From: Globodera rostochiensis
Lineage: Eukaryota > Nematoda > Chromadorea > Rhabditida > Heteroderidae
Direction: 5' to 3'
Assembly (NCBI GenBank): GCA_018350325.1
Contig: JAEVLN010000045.1
Coordinates: 193,050 to 257,049, forward strand
DNA: 64,000 nt
Shown here: positions 12,366-24,377 of the stretch, in pieces
Layout of the letters: every line of letters begins with the position of its first letter
Position numbering within the stretch: the stretch's first letter is position 1
Translations under genes and position numbers: made by a program
Notes under the pieces: model-generated
Told to the model about the DNA's origin: nothing
Databases searched by the model: none
What the model saw: the letters and a program-made list of their open reading frames with translations, nothing else

Positions 12366-15181
12366 TCAAAATTTTAATTTTCGACCAAAGCATCCGCCTT
12401 TTCTCTTTACAAAATAAGACTTGCGCAAGACATGAACCTAAATTGATTAAAAACAAAACAATTAATACATTATTATTGAAAAATACCCTATAAATATTGG
12501 TCGGCATAATTGTTTTGGTGTAATATTTGCTTTTGGCAACGGAACAGTCCACTTTGACCTTTGGCAAATTGCAAAGTTTATAGGAAAGGCACGGCGAAGG
12601 GATTTGGACTGGAGCATTTGGATAGTTGTTAATGAAGCGAGAACAATGGCGAATGGCATCAAAATAATAATGCTTTTTCGGCATTTGGTCAATTATCTAC
12701 AATTTTATTGAATTTATATTATTACTTTAAATTTTTTATTATTTAATTTTGCCTTTTTTGTTGTTGCTTTCTTGAGAAAATCACTTTCATTGACAGCAGC
12801 TGGCCAGTTCATTATTTTTGTTAGAAATTTTTCATTGTATCCTTCGGCAGCGCTTGCTTTAATCTGTCCAAAATAAAATTGCATTTATTTCAATAAATCC
12901 GTAAAAAATAATTAAATTTTAAAACAAAACTTACATCCTTAGAAAGGTGAAGAATTGTCATGTAATCGTTTGATAATTGCACAGGTTTATGCTTTCCTTT
13001 GTAATCGCGCGTAAAATGCACCCAAAAAGCATCAATTCGAGCCGGTCTGAGCACAAGCTTTTCGCTGTTGTACATTTGCTTGCTCAAAATTAGCTCACGA
13101 AATTTGTGCATAAAATCTTAAACAAAATATTTAATTAGTTAATTAAAAAAACTTTATTTAAATAGACATATTTACGTAAGATATTTAAACACATTTGATT
13201 AAAATTATTGATTTATTTTATTAATTTAGATTTGTTAAGCATTTATTTTTTTCGGAAAAAATATTGCTGAACATAAATATGTACAGCCAGTTTAGTCAAA
13301 TTTAAAAAGATTTTAATTATTTTTTTAATAAATAACCTATTTCATAATATTCAAACCTAAAAGCAAATATAATTATATTTGCTTTGGTGTCATTAAACAA
13401 TTAAATTATTTTTACTATATAAATTGAGATAATCAGTCCCAGAATCTCTCTAAATTACACCAATGTCACAATAAAATAAAATTACTTCTCGCAGATGCCT
13501 TTGTGCTTTCATTCTTTTGTCGCCGCGTCAATAAAATGCCACTTTCGAGTTTATTTACGTAAAAATACGGTGCCATTGAATGTTTTATAGAAGCTGCATT
13601 TAACGCGTCAGTAAGCGATGCAAATTTAATTGTGACCAGCAAATCATCCAAATCCAAAAGTGCGATAAATTTGGCACTTTCTCGAAACTCATAAAAGCAT
13701 TCATGCGCCATCGCCAGTTGCCCCGAATATTCAATTTGCAATTCCGGATCAAAATTCATTGCTCTCAAAATTGGTAACTTGAATCCCTGAACAACAAAAA
13801 ACAATGATTTCTAGAAAATGACTTTTTTAATAATTTCATTTTTTGAATTTTCTAAGAAAATTAAAAATTGAAAATAAAGCACATTTAATTTAATTTAAAA
13901 ACAAACTTTTCTGACAGCAAGTCGTCCCTCAGCTTCATATGCGTTAATCAATTTTATGACGGCACTAAGTGCCGAAACAATGTGCATAACCACCAAATCC
14001 ACTCCAAGTGCCTTGTACACTTCCATCGCTGTTAGCAAAAGCTGCCATTTTTCGAATGCAAAAATACGGCTAACACAAATAAGCAGGTTGCGAGGAGTTT
14101 GGTCCGCCTTCCGAACAACCAACTAATAAAATGTATTAAATTTAATAATTAAAGACAATATATATTTTATATTATTTTCAATATTATTAGCAAAAATTGG
14201 AATGCCATTTATACAAATAGTAGTATCAATTTAGATTCTACCTTTTGTCGTTTATATTTTGGTATCTATAAATATATCCCCAAATATTTTCTTATATAGT
14301 ACACAAATTACATGTACGTAAATTAATGTGTCTTGTGACCACTAAAATAATATATTTTTCTTTAAAATTTAAAATTTTAATTTTACCCATCACCTCGTGG
14401 AATATTGGTTCATCAGCATAAGTTTGGCGCAACTGCTCGTTGACCAACACTTGAGGGCCCAAGTCAATCATCGCGCCTTCATTTTGCCGCCGATCATTGG
14501 CCAGATCAGTCGGAAAATTGCAAATTGCTATGAAAATTGCCTGATTGCACAATGCGGTGTAGTCGTAGCTTTGGAGTTGGGCCGTAACCGGTTCAGTTTC
14601 AATGTTCTCACGGGCACAGCGCATGAATGGAAAATTGTCGGTACGATATGCGAGCATTAACATCACAAACGTGTCATGTCCGGTTGTGCCAAAGCTTGGA
14701 AAATATTTTTATATTGACAGCTTACATATATTAAATTAATTAAAAACAATAATACAATCACAATTTTAATCAAAATTACCATTGTTAATTTTTAATGAAA
14801 AAATGTTCCTCAAACTAATAGACTAATTAAATATGGCTTTCCGAGAATTATTTTATTATAACCTTGAGGCTGTCTGTACCTTGTGCTATTTTTATACAAA
14901 AAGGTGGCATAAATGATCACGTCACGTGTGATCGGCTTGACATTCACATGTTTGATTGAAATTGGTAATAATATTGGAAGCAAATGTTGTGCAACATACA
15001 CACAAAAACTGATGCCAACCAAAGTTGAAAATTTCAATTTTTTACTAAAAATTGAATTTTTCGAATTCAGCCAGTGAATCCAGATTGGGATGCCCTTCAA
15101 AAATCGTTGCAATTTAACATGCGTGATTAGACGATGGACCGTATCCACAATACGATCATCGGACATATTTGGTAGACGCAT
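12366..15181 (-). CDS. Glycosyltransferase family 92 (DUF23) type II membrane protein
   Basis: Predicted Golgi glycosyltransferase of the GT92 family, which is expanded in nematodes and includes a galactosyltransferase acting on N-glycan core fucose in C. elegans. Exons run down the minus strand from ATG at 15179-15181. A short cytosolic tail leads into a membrane anchor (TLVGISFCVYVAQHLLPILL). The family block follows (LLICVSRIFAFEKWQLLLTA, then EVYKALGVDLVVMH and YEAEGRLAVRK), and then the DxD-type metal site in KFIALLDLDDLL. Later exons carry KLVLRPARIDAFWVHFTRDY and a basic Cys-containing C-terminus (KRKGGCFGRKLKF). Exon joins were chosen so that the family motifs stay in frame. It converges with xanthine dehydrogenase, with 155 bp between the stop codons. 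Confidence 0.85.
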
Positions 15182-15639
15182 ATTGACGATTTTTGTATAA
15201 AAAGCAGTTAAGTTATTTAATTACTTTAAGCTTTCTGAATTAATGTAACAATTAACATTTTTTTAAATATTTATTAACAAAGTTTTAAATCCAACATAAA
15301 TTGCTATAATTAATATTAACACTTAAAATGCTCGATGGAATTTACTTATATTATTTTACATTTATTTAGAGAATTCGGAATAACATTTTATTGAATAGTG
15401 TATTTTCTCACTAAATCTGATAAGAAAAAAAACTGATTGGAGGAAAAATTAATTAGTGAAAGACATAAAGAAATATCCGGGCGGAGACAAGTTTTTAAAA
15501 AGTGCATCCAGTTTGATTCAATTTTTGATAAATATTAAAAAATAAATAAAAATGAGTAGATAAGTAAAATCATCGACGAATTGATTTATTGTTAACCCAA
15601 ATAAAAAAACAATATTATAAACAAATATTTGTTTTTGTT

Positions 15640-15860
15640 TCATCGTCCATTGTGCCAATGCCAACCTTCATGGTTTCCATGATGACGACCGTTGTGCCAC
15701 CCAGTTGGTTTGTTAGCGTTGGCAACACTTTTTTCTGAAATTAAATTAATTGTTTCAATTTTTATTTGGCTTTTCTACTAAAAAACTTGCCAATCTCTCG
15801 TATGAACACCAAATTGAAAAAAACAACAGCTAATATATTTAAAATAAATGAAAATTGCAT
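15640..15860 (-). CDS. Small secreted Gly/His/Trp-rich peptide
   Basis: Two-exon minus-strand model of about 52 residues. Exon 1 starts with ATG at 15858-15860 and is almost wholly hydrophobic (MQFSFILNILAVVFFNLVFI), a likely signal peptide. A 44-bp intron (GTAGAA...TTTCAG) leads to exon 2, which encodes WHNGRHHGNHEGWHWHNGR and stops at 15640. The mature peptide would be dominated by His, Gly, Trp and Asn. Metal binding or an antimicrobial role is conceivable from composition only. No family recognised. It is too short for a standard ORF cutoff. Confidence 0.5.
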
Positions 15861-16658
15861 CGAAATTTTGTCAAAAACAAAATTCTAAAAAATTGTAATA
15901 ATATGATTTACCAAAAAAACAATAAAAAATTATTTGAATATAAAGAGATTTATGCTATTAACAAGTCTTGCAGCAATGGTTTAGTCATTTGGTGATTTGT
16001 TTTGTCGAACTTCTCGTTAATTGCTGCGTGAACAAATCAAGATTTCTGGTAGAAATAATCAAATAATTCTTCGCCTCCTTCAATGGAAATCGATTCGGGA
16101 AAATTGTGGATAATATTTATAAGAAAATAATTAATAGCAGATACAAAGAAATTTTAAAAATTTTCAAAAATATTTTTGGATTAAAAAGTTATTTAGAATT
16201 ATAAAATTAATAATAGAATTCCATTAACATCAAATTGAATCATTATTTTGAAGTATTTTAAATTCAAAATGTATTTAATTTTTCTCTGAACAGAATGCAT
16301 CTAATTTCCTTCTTGTGCAATTATCGAATTTATTTAATTTTTCATATTGTCGAGAATTTGGTTGGTGAATTTTGGTATTTTGTTACTTACTCAAAATTAA
16401 ATAGCAATAATTTGAATTAGAAATCAAATTGTCTTTATTTAAGCGGCTTTGAAGATTTTGTTTTTTTAAAAACCCTGCCAAAAATATATCCTAACTTTAG
16501 CTTGGCTTTTACACTGACATGACATAATACTGAGTGAGGCTTTCGAATATATCAAATTAAAAAATGTTGTAACTGTTCTCCCCTCCTCTCTCCCCCCCCC
16601 CCTCTCCCCTCTCAAGAACGGCCAAGAATCGTCGAGATCTATCTGAGCTTCATCGGGC
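15861..16658. other. Intergenic, AT-rich, with CT-rich run and a dispersed repeat
   Basis: No gene seen. Around 16288-16370 there is a sequence containing TTTCCTTCTTGTGCAATTA that recurs, diverged, at about 34197-34260, so it is probably an old dispersed repeat. A C/T-only tract lies at about 16580-16612 just before the tRNA-like sequence. Confidence 0.5.
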
Positions 16659-16729
16659 GGCAGCGTAGCTCAGCAGGGAGAGCATCCAACCGGACATTGG
16701 AAGAATCCGGATCGTTCCCGGGCGTTGTT
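16659..16729 (+). tRNA. tRNA-like cloverleaf, anticodon position GGA, probably a pseudogene or SINE head
   Basis: The 71 bases fold as a full cloverleaf. The 7-bp acceptor stem (GGCAGCG with CGTTGTT) contains several G-U pairs. The D arm is GCTC/GAGC, the anticodon stem TCCAA/TTGGA with loop CCGGACA, the variable loop 4 nt, and the T arm TCCGG/CCGGG with loop ATCGTTC. A T5 tract follows at about 16734, as for polymerase III. The usual U33 is a C and the T loop lacks the normal TTCGA order. A GGA anticodon would mean Ser, but the long variable arm of tRNA-Ser is missing. A decayed tRNA, tRNA-derived SINE or chance are the alternatives. Confidence 0.4.
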
Positions 16730-16961
16730 TGCCTTTTTCCCCGGGAAAAGGGTAAAAACCAGAGGCGAGGAGAAAATCGAGAGGTTTTCTTGGCAACGGG
16801 TCCAACACGTTCACTGTGTGCAAGAAGCGCATACATTCCAACTTTTCCTAACAAAATGAATGCCAATTTGCTGAAAAATTAGGCCGAATAATTGGTTTGA
16901 GAGAAATGCTAATTGGCTATAAGTTCCAAAAATATATGTGATGTTCTGGAGGCTGAAAACT

Positions 16962-18064
16962 AGGGTTGGACAAGACCGGATATTATCCGGGTCCCCCGGA
17001 TAGCGGTTCCACCGGTTCCTTGACACCCGGATACCGGTACCGGATAGTAATTTACAGCCGGATATCCGTCCGGATACCGGATAATTTTCAATTTTTGAAA
17101 TAATAATTAAATTTCACCCAATTTTTGCCAAAAAGTAATAAACGCATAAAATAAAATGACTAAAATCAAATTCAATCAAGTTGGATAGTTAATTTCATTT
17201 GTCACTTCTTCATTTGAAAGAGGCGACGGTCAAAGCATACGATTTTTAGGGGTGTTTTTTTTTGAAAATTCATTAAGAAAAAATTTTTGACCAGATGCGA
17301 TATTTTCTCCAATGTGAATTGGCACCTCTGTGGATACGGCGGGAATTGGCGGTGCCGATAGGCGCCGCCGAGAAATTTTTGGAATTTTTGATCAGTTTTT
17401 GTTACGAAAATTGATCCAAAAATTCTAATTTGTTTTCTTTGGGTTTGAATGAAAATTAAGGAAAAAGCATACGATTTGTGTACGTTATAATAAAGAAAGT
17501 TCGAAATTAGATTTTTGGTAAACTTTTTAGAATTTTTACATTCTGTTATAAAAAGCGTATAAAAATCGATATTTGCCCGCGGCCGAGAAAATTTTGAATT
17601 TTGACTCAATTTGTTAAGAGATTTGCAACCAACATTTTAAAAATATGGCAATTTTTCAAAGTTTTTTAAGAATGGGAAGGGTCGGCGGTTTTAATTTAGA
17701 CAAACTGAAATTAGCGCAAGTATAATTTTTAAAGAAAATTTGAGCAATTTTTGTTAGGCCAATTGTTTTGTGAAATTGGTAACTAATTAAAAAAACAAAT
17801 TACATAAGCCCGTATCTCTATTTAATTTTAATAGGAAATGGCAAAATGTCACACAAAATTCAAAAATTTTACTAGCGCTAACGCCATTGAAAAAAAAATC
17901 TCTCCGAAAAAATACCACCATTAGGGGTGCTTAACCCGCCCGGACCCAACCCCCGGATACCGGGTATCCCGGATCCTGGACACCCGGATACCGGTCCCGG
18001 ATAATTTGCCCAAAACACCCGGATACCGGTCCCGGTTCCGGATACCCGTTCTTGTCCAACCCTA
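16962..18064. mobile_element. Non-autonomous hAT-type element, 1.1 kb
   Basis: Perfect terminal inverted repeats of 15 bp (TAGGGTTGGACAAGA at 16962 and its complement ending at 18064) extend imperfectly through CCGGATA-type words. A perfect 8-bp target duplication CTGAAAAC lies at 16954-16961 and 18065-18072. The 8-bp duplication and TAGGG end are typical of the hAT superfamily. The interior shows no transposase; the 135-codon minus frame at 17202-17609 has no recognisable domain. The stretch near 17349-17376 (containing GCCGATAGGCGCCGCCGA) recurs inverted near 24940, so parts of the family are dispersed. Confidence 0.85.
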
Positions 18065-18235
18065 CTGAAAACCAATGAATCCTTCTAACCGTTCACGAAA
18101 ATTTTCGTAATTTTGATAAATCCCCAGATTAATTTATGGAAATGAAATAAAAGTCAGATTGTTTTCGACGGGCCAAAACTGAGAATGTCTTATAAAAAAT
18201 GGTAATTGAGTCATTCGTCGCTTTTAAATCGGTAT

Positions 18236-19868
18236 TCATTTCGGTATCGGTCTCTCCGCGTTCCAGGCCTTCTGTAGAAGGGCAAAATGCCGATCGGGTT
18301 GCATCGATGTCGGCATAACTGCGCCACTGATAATGTCATGCAACGCGATTGAACTTCTGCCGCGATGGTTATTGACGTTTTGTTGGCCCATTCTTCGATC
18401 AGGGCCTAGAGCAAATGCCGGTGAAACTCGATTGCTCCGACTCAGTTGTTGAATGCAAAAACAATCAAAAATACGACCCAACATTTGACAGAAACGCCTT
18501 TTCAGAAAGGGATGGAATCTGCAAATATTTTATAATCAATATCCAAACGTAACAACAATGACATCATTTTAAACCTTAATTTTATTTTAATAATTATAAA
18601 TACATATAAATTTTACTGTATTGTGGTGATTTCGATCATCAAGCCAAAAAAGGATCCCAAAAGTGTGGTGACGGGCAAAAGATGGTCGTAACCGGGCACT
18701 TCGAATTGGGACCAATACAATTTCAGCACATTCATGGATAAACACAGAAAATGGCATATGAGCGCCGGTGTCAGCTGTCTCCCAATTCGAATGTTTTCTG
18801 ATAGCTGTAATCATTTGCAAAAACTATTAAAATTTGTGTTTTATTTTGGTGTTAAATTAAAGTAAAATTTAATAGAAAATTATTTAATATTTTTATTACT
18901 ATTAAGCTACTTGGTATTTTTCCGACAGGCTGGGCGCCCTGTTTGGAAAGCCTCTAATGTAAATTCTCCGATTGAAATTCCAAATCCAAACAAATACCTA
19001 AAAAAATCATTTAAATTTTTTATTCGATTAATTTTTTTACCATAAATTCGAACATTCCAATGATGAGAATGGATGAATTGGTCACAATGTTAAACAGAGT
19101 TGAAGTGCTGTTTCCCATCATAATAATGTTAAAAAGAGCCGCGAAAAACTAAACATTTTTTAATACATTTTTAATTTAAATTTTATTAATACAAACACAA
19201 TGATAATTACAATTCTTAAATTTCGTCTTACCACCAACGGACTCCACAACAGTGAAAAGAACCAACTCTTTTGCTTTTCATATGTGATCAGCCAAACGGT
19301 GGCCATAATGCGTTCAATGATCAGCACATGCGCCAAAAAGTTACGATTGTAAACGCCCAACAAAAAAATGGTGCGCGCCGGCCCCGAATGTTCGGCATTT
19401 ATTGGGTCGATTGACAATTTGCCAAGACAAATGATGCAACGGCCAAAGCCACGCTAAAAAATAAGAAAATTATAAATTTATTCTTAAACAAAAATCAGCA
19501 AGCGCAAGTCATTAATTATTTACACTTTTTCAACAGTTGCTATTAAATTGCAGAAGCTAATCGACTGGGTGACAAAAAAATAAAGGCAAATATTGCTCTG
19601 AAAAACTCTTCGGTTGTTCCAATTTTGGCATTGTAACTTTTTTGAACCCTTCAAAATCACAAATCAAGAACAGTCAATGTTTAATTAGGTAAATGCGCAG
19701 TACCACGAGCAGGCAGGCGCTTTGATAGACCAAAATGAACTTCATGTTCAAATGGATCAGCTGCGTTCGGGCAACCAAAAAAGAGTTGAGCGCCGACGCC
19801 GGGATGGATGCCAAATTGATCAGAAGCTCCAACAACGCCAGGACGAAGTTCAGCTCGTCAACAGCCAT
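18236..19868 (-). CDS. Serpentine chemoreceptor, sra/srab-like 7TM GPCR
   Basis: Predicted G-protein-coupled chemoreceptor of the nematode Sra superfamily, in the plasma membrane of sensory neurons. Seven minus-strand exons splice cleanly from ATG at 19866-19868 (MAVDELNFVLALLELLINLA, TM1). TM2-TM3 lie at about 19450-19600. A TM3-TM4 exon carries IIERIMATVWLITYE, the family's ER...YE signature. TM5 and a loop end SLSEKYQ. The exon LSENIRIGRQLTPALICHFL completes the characteristic LS-YQ-EN-R motif before TM6. After TM7 the exon starts FHPFLKRRF, the usual post-TM7 helix, then a long polar tail to the stop at 18236. All joins are in phase. Sre or sra membership was judged from motifs only. Confidence 0.85.
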
Positions 19869-21971
19869 CACCAGCGGAGCAGAAAATTTAATGCGTTAAT
19901 CTTAAACAAAATATTTTATTTATTTTGCGCGTTAAGTTTCCATAATATTTTAATAATGGTGGCAAATGGCTTTGGCCAGATGATAATTTTTGTTGCTTTT
20001 TATTTTTGCTGCAAAATTCTTTGGTTCCCATAGGTTTTTGTGTAAATTGTACAAATATGGAAATTTTCATTTTTATTGAAAATGGCACAACATTTGGCCA
20101 AGTGACGTTGGCCAGCGGTTCATTGATGGGAAAAAGAAACGGAGTTATTAAGTTGACGACGACATAAGCATTTCAAAAGCGTTTTGTGGGAAGAATATGC
20201 AATCTTTTTGCTAACAGGTTTTTTTAATTAACATTAAACGATTGACGTTAAGCAACGGTGTGCCAAAACTAATTTCGGAAACTGAGAATGAAGAATTGGG
20301 CATCTGTGCGCAAAAACAAAAATTGAGCAACGTAAAAACTGTTTATTAAAGCGGGAAACTGGATGCGTAAATCAAAAAAAAATTCGTTTTTATAATTCAA
20401 AAATAATAATGCGTTAAAAAAGACTCTACACACGTTGACAAATTGGTGCCGTCGTTAGCTCAGGGCCCAGCGACGGTGTTTAGGGGCAATGAATTGGAGC
20501 CATTTTGAGTTTGGAGATATTGAGTTTGCGGTTAAATTTAAACATTCTGTGGATTTTTTGAATTTTGTTTTAAATAAAGCGCGTCATTCATCGCCGGAAA
20601 TTTTAAAAAACATTGTTTTAATTTTTTACCGGAAAAATGACCAACTCAAAAGACTTTATAGCAAATCAAATATTTAGTTAGATAATTTGGCGAGCAATAG
20701 GCACAATTTTTAATTATGATTTGGTGTGAGTGAGTGAGCAATTTCATGCCATTCACTCAGCGAGCTCAGGTCACCTTCGAGAAAATATGGCAACCGGCTC
20801 TGAAAATATGGAATCGAGGGGTCAAATATGGAATTTTTATGGCATTTTCATTTACTTTTAAGCCAATTAAACATTTTAAAATGAACTCTGATGGTGATTT
20901 TTTACTACGCCAAAAAAACAATCATTTAAGAGCTCCCTACCTTCACCTAGTTTTGCTCATTTAGTGATTTCCAACACGCAAATTTTTTAAAAAATATCAA
21001 AAAAAAAGTTTTCGAAAATTCGGTTTTTAGGGGTACATTTTTGGTCGAAGAAAAATCTTTTTTAAGTGTGCATTTTTAGTTTGAAAAAATTAGCAATTTT
21101 ATCAAAATAAATTTGTGAATTTTATTGCGAAGGTAAAATATTGTAAGTTTTTATTTTTTGGTTATAGGAATTCAGTAATGTTAAGATTTTATGACCAGGC
21201 CCTAAATTAAGATTTTAAAGTCTGAGACAATTAAAAAATTGAATTTTAAGTAGACATTTAAGTTCAGTTTTAAATCAATTTTTATTTGCCAATATTTGAA
21301 ATAATTCCTGTGTTTTTTTTTTCATCATTTTAAATTTAAATTTATAAAATAATAAGATCACTATTTAAATCCTTCAGCTTATCAAACACTTGGATATCTC
21401 GGCTTCGAAATTTGACTTTTTGTTATTTTTACTATATTAATTTGCATAACTTTGTAATGGACTCTCTCCGGAAGAGTGAACATTCATCGAAAGTACTGTT
21501 TTTCCTTCGAACATTAATTCCGAAAATAAAATAAAAAATAATTTTTTATGTATAACACCATCAGCAGCAGATGATCAGATAATGTCGTCGATTAAGCAAA
21601 AACATTCGTTTTGATGAATAAATTAAATACGTTAAACCAAACAAAAAAATAAGGCTTATTCATCGCTATCATTATACTCGTTTCCCATAATTTTGATCAC
21701 TCATTTTTATTCATTCAGTCCACTCGGATGAAAAAATGACCATTTCTATACCGAATTTAGAAATGATCATTTAACTAACTCCAAATTGTCTGATCAATGT
21801 AGTACAGAGGGGCATCCCCGAAATTTTTGGACAAAAAACGGGCTTCGGAATTCGAAAATCCGGGAAACATAAAAATCCGGCATTTTTCCATTCCGTTTAC
21901 GGTCCAAATTTTTTTTGCCGGAAAAAATTTAAACTTTACAGTAAAAGTAAAATAACAATTGCCCATAGGAA
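19869..21971. other. Intergenic, no convincing gene
   Basis: AT-rich. A 62-codon plus frame at 20489-20677 (start MNWSHFEFGDIEFAVKFKHS) has fair composition but no partner exon or recognised domain. A hairpin CCGTCG...CGACGG lies at about 20447-20477. Nothing else supportable. Confidence 0.5.
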
Positions 21972-22283
21972 ATGAAGGCATTTTGCCGTTTCGCTCTTTT
22001 GCCAATTTTGCTGACGCTGTGGCGGCCGCCTTCCTCCGCCGGTGTCGAAAAAAAGGCCGATGTCAAAAAGGATGCCAATGTCGAAAAGAATGCTGCCGGT
22101 GCCAAAACGTTGGGACAAATGGTTGCCGAGTTCGATCAGAAGGAGAAGGAATATTACGCAAAATTGGGCAAAAAGGAGGGCAACAAATGCGACGTGTATT
22201 ATGACCCGTCAAACGGCAAATGCGCGGTAATTTGCCCAAAAAATAATTATGTAAAAAAAGTGGCTTTTCCTCGTAAAAGCTGA
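21972..22283 (+). CDS. Small secreted Lys-rich protein
   Basis: A 103-residue single-exon frame beginning with a signal peptide (MKAFCRFALLPILLTLW). It is followed by a short imperfect repeat (KKADVKKDANVEKNA), a helical charged middle (VAEFDQKEKEYYAKLGKKEG) and a Cys-containing end (KCDVYYDPSNGKCAVICPK). No family recognised; secretion is inferred from the signal peptide. An alternative C-terminus is possible: a donor GTAATT at 22229 and an acceptor about 57 bp later would replace the last 20 residues. It lies upstream of another small gene on the same strand. A role as a secreted parasitism protein is conceivable but unsupported. Confidence 0.55.
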   Translation: MKAFCRFALLPILLTLWRPPSSAGVEKKADVKKDANVEKNAAGAKTLGQMVAEFDQKEKEYYAKLGKKEGNKCDVYYDPSNGKCAVICPKNNYVKKVAFPRKS

Positions 22284-22360
22284 AACAGGGCGGCACAACT
22301 CTTTTTGCTACATTCTTAAATCAACCCCAGAGGGGACAAAAAAACTTTAACTGAAAGTCA

Positions 22361-23070
22361 ATGTTCCCAATAAAGTATTGGAACGAAGAAGCACAAAGAT
22401 ACGAACGTCCGGCTCTGGAATATGACATTATTGATGCGAACACAACCTGCATTAGCTATTTCCATAAGCGAATTTTTGTGAGTTAAAATTCAATTTTTAA
22501 AAAACATTTAATAATATTTATTAAAGAGCCCTTCCTGCGGTGACCCGAACTACGAACAGCTCAAACATTGCGCCAAGGCATCGTTTTTTTAAATCTTCTC
22601 TAAAAAATACAAAATTTTTTTGTGTCAGTTACTGTAAAGCATCTTAATAATAGCGACATTTAAATAATTTTAAAAGGATTTTTAGTTTCAAAAAAAACAA
22701 ATTAAAAAATAAACCATTTATAAATATAGCCTGACATGTGTACCAGTTTTAGGTGCAATTCTTCGACAACAAGAAGCCCGAAGATGGGGGGATCAATGAT
22801 GACAATGAAAGTGGGTCCAGTGGTTAAAATTGCTTAAAAAAATTTTCAGATTTGTGGCTTGGTAATTCTGCTGGTCGTGTGCCGATCATAAATTTTAAAA
22901 TTTTTGCAGACAGACTGTTGCTGATGATTGATGGATGTGTGGTGTGCCTTGTGGCCGCTGACGACATTGACCGATTAAAGAGCATAAAAGTCACCATGCA
23001 ATTGTCGTACAATTTGCCGGCGGGCAGCTTCTTCACCTCTTGCGACGATATAACAATGAAAACCGAGTAA
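22361..23070 (+). CDS. Hypothetical protein with a GC-AG intron
   Basis: Not recognised. Four exons join in frame: ATG at 22361 (MFPIKYWNEEAQRYERPALE) to a GTGAGT donor; SPSCGDPNYEQLKHCAK; VQFFDNKKPEDGGINDDNE; and a last exon starting NLWLGNSAGRVPIINFKIFA and ending DDITMKTE at 23070. The second intron (22578-22752) must use a GC donor (AAG|GCATCG). Without it the frame hits a stop nine bases on. About 145 residues, mixed hydrophobic and charged, six or so Cys, no obvious signal peptide. An upstream exon is possible because the start lacks a leader. Confidence 0.5.
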
Positions 23071-23450
23071 AAATGGATTTTTGTTTGTTTTAAATTTTGA
23101 TCTAATGAAAGCATTTTTCTCTAAATTATTAAAGTTCAAAATTCTGCGCATAAGAATGTCGGCATTTTTTGATGATTGACATTTCGACGATTGATCAGAT
23201 CAAACCCTTTATAAAATCTAGCATAAGCAAGCATTTCAAACAATCAAGCAAAAAGAATGATTCAGCAAAATGTATGTCGTCGGAATGTCCAATCAGCGAA
23301 AATGTTTAGTCGACATTTATGTTGAGCAAAATGTCGCATTTTTTCTAATTCTAAAATGCCTTGTCAAGTGAAATTTCGTTGACTCTGCCCGTTGCCAACA
23401 TCACCAAAGCGGTCAAGTCCTCGCCCAAAGCAAAGAGTGGAGAAGTGAGC

Positions 23451-24357
23451 ATGTCCAACTCCAGCCGCCGCTCGCACTTCAAATCCAAAGACACCAGCGA
23501 CGACGACTATGTTAATGATGATGATGAATTTGATCCTAATGAGGAAGACATGGAAAAAGACAAAGTCGAGGAGACCCTTGCGGAAGGCCAACGGCACTTT
23601 GCCTCTTTCGCCATGCCGATGGTGGTATTGCAACGCGAGTGCCGGGGGCTGTTCATGATGGACAAACCGAAGGGGAAATTCTACAACATGACACTGAAAG
23701 TAGAGCACAAGTGAGTGAGCAAAAAACCGACCTGCCCGACACTTTTTTGACAATGAATTCTTGTAGTGTTTTGACAAACTCATGGGGGAAAAATTTGAAA
23801 TTTTTATAAAAAATAAATTATTGTTTTTAATTTTTCACATCAAACTATGTTTGGACAGAAATACTGGAATCGGCACTTCTGCTGAACAGCAGTGGACCAA
23901 TCCCGAAAAAGTCCAATTTATGAACTTTTTGAGACGTTAATTCCATTTTCTGGGAACAGTTTAAAAAAATTCTGATTTCATTCCGATCACTTGGTCAACA
24001 AATCCCAGTACTTTCCGCAAGCCAATCATTTGGCCAAATTAATAAGTTCACGAATTTCAGCTGCAAAGAAGAAAATTCCGTGACACCAATGCTTATTCCG
24101 ATGGCTGAAACGGTGAAATTGAAAAGATTCAAGGTCCAAACAGAATGATTTGAATCAAACACAAATTAAATTTCAATTTTTGTCACATTAAGGACAATGT
24201 TGGTGAAGTGCGCGGGCTGTACATCAACTTGGGCGCCAACGCCGTGTACCAGTTCAGTATGATCAGCAACAAATACAAAGTGATCAAACACTCGAAGGAG
24301 GAGGCTTATCATCGGAAGGCGGTGGAGTTTGGGAACAAGAAAATTCGTAAAGATTGA
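23451..24357 (+). CDS. Hypothetical acidic protein, exon joins partly uncertain
   Basis: Not recognised. The first exon has a Ser/Lys-rich start (MSNSSRRSHFKSKDTSDDDY) and an acidic run (DDDEFDPNEEDMEKDKVEE). It continues to a donor GTGAGT with the frame PMVVLQRECRGLFMMDKPKG. The next exon begins KNTGIGTSAEQQWTNPEK. A third (about 24062-24139) reads ENSVTPMLIPMAETVKLKRF. The last (about 24194-24357) reads DNVGEVRGLYINLGANAVYQ and ends GNKKIRKD. The join of exons 2 and 3 needs a donor inside exon 2 or an indel. The open frame extends upstream of 23451 without an ATG, so the true start may be in an earlier exon. Confidence 0.45.
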
Positions 24358-24377
24358 TCAGCAAAATTTCCGATCAG

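Noticed and set aside
16561..16630. C/T tract as a possible CRISPR-like or regulatory array
   Set aside because: A simple pyrimidine tract with no repeated unit and spacer pattern; CRISPR arrays are not expected in a nematode chromosome.
17202..17609. 135-codon minus-strand frame inside the 1.1-kb hAT-like element
   Set aside because: No transposase motif or other domain, low-complexity content, and it lies wholly within the non-autonomous element.
23364..23783. 139-codon minus-strand frame
   Set aside because: Antisense of the acidic protein exon; Val/Ile/His runs are reverse reading of GAT/GAA codons.
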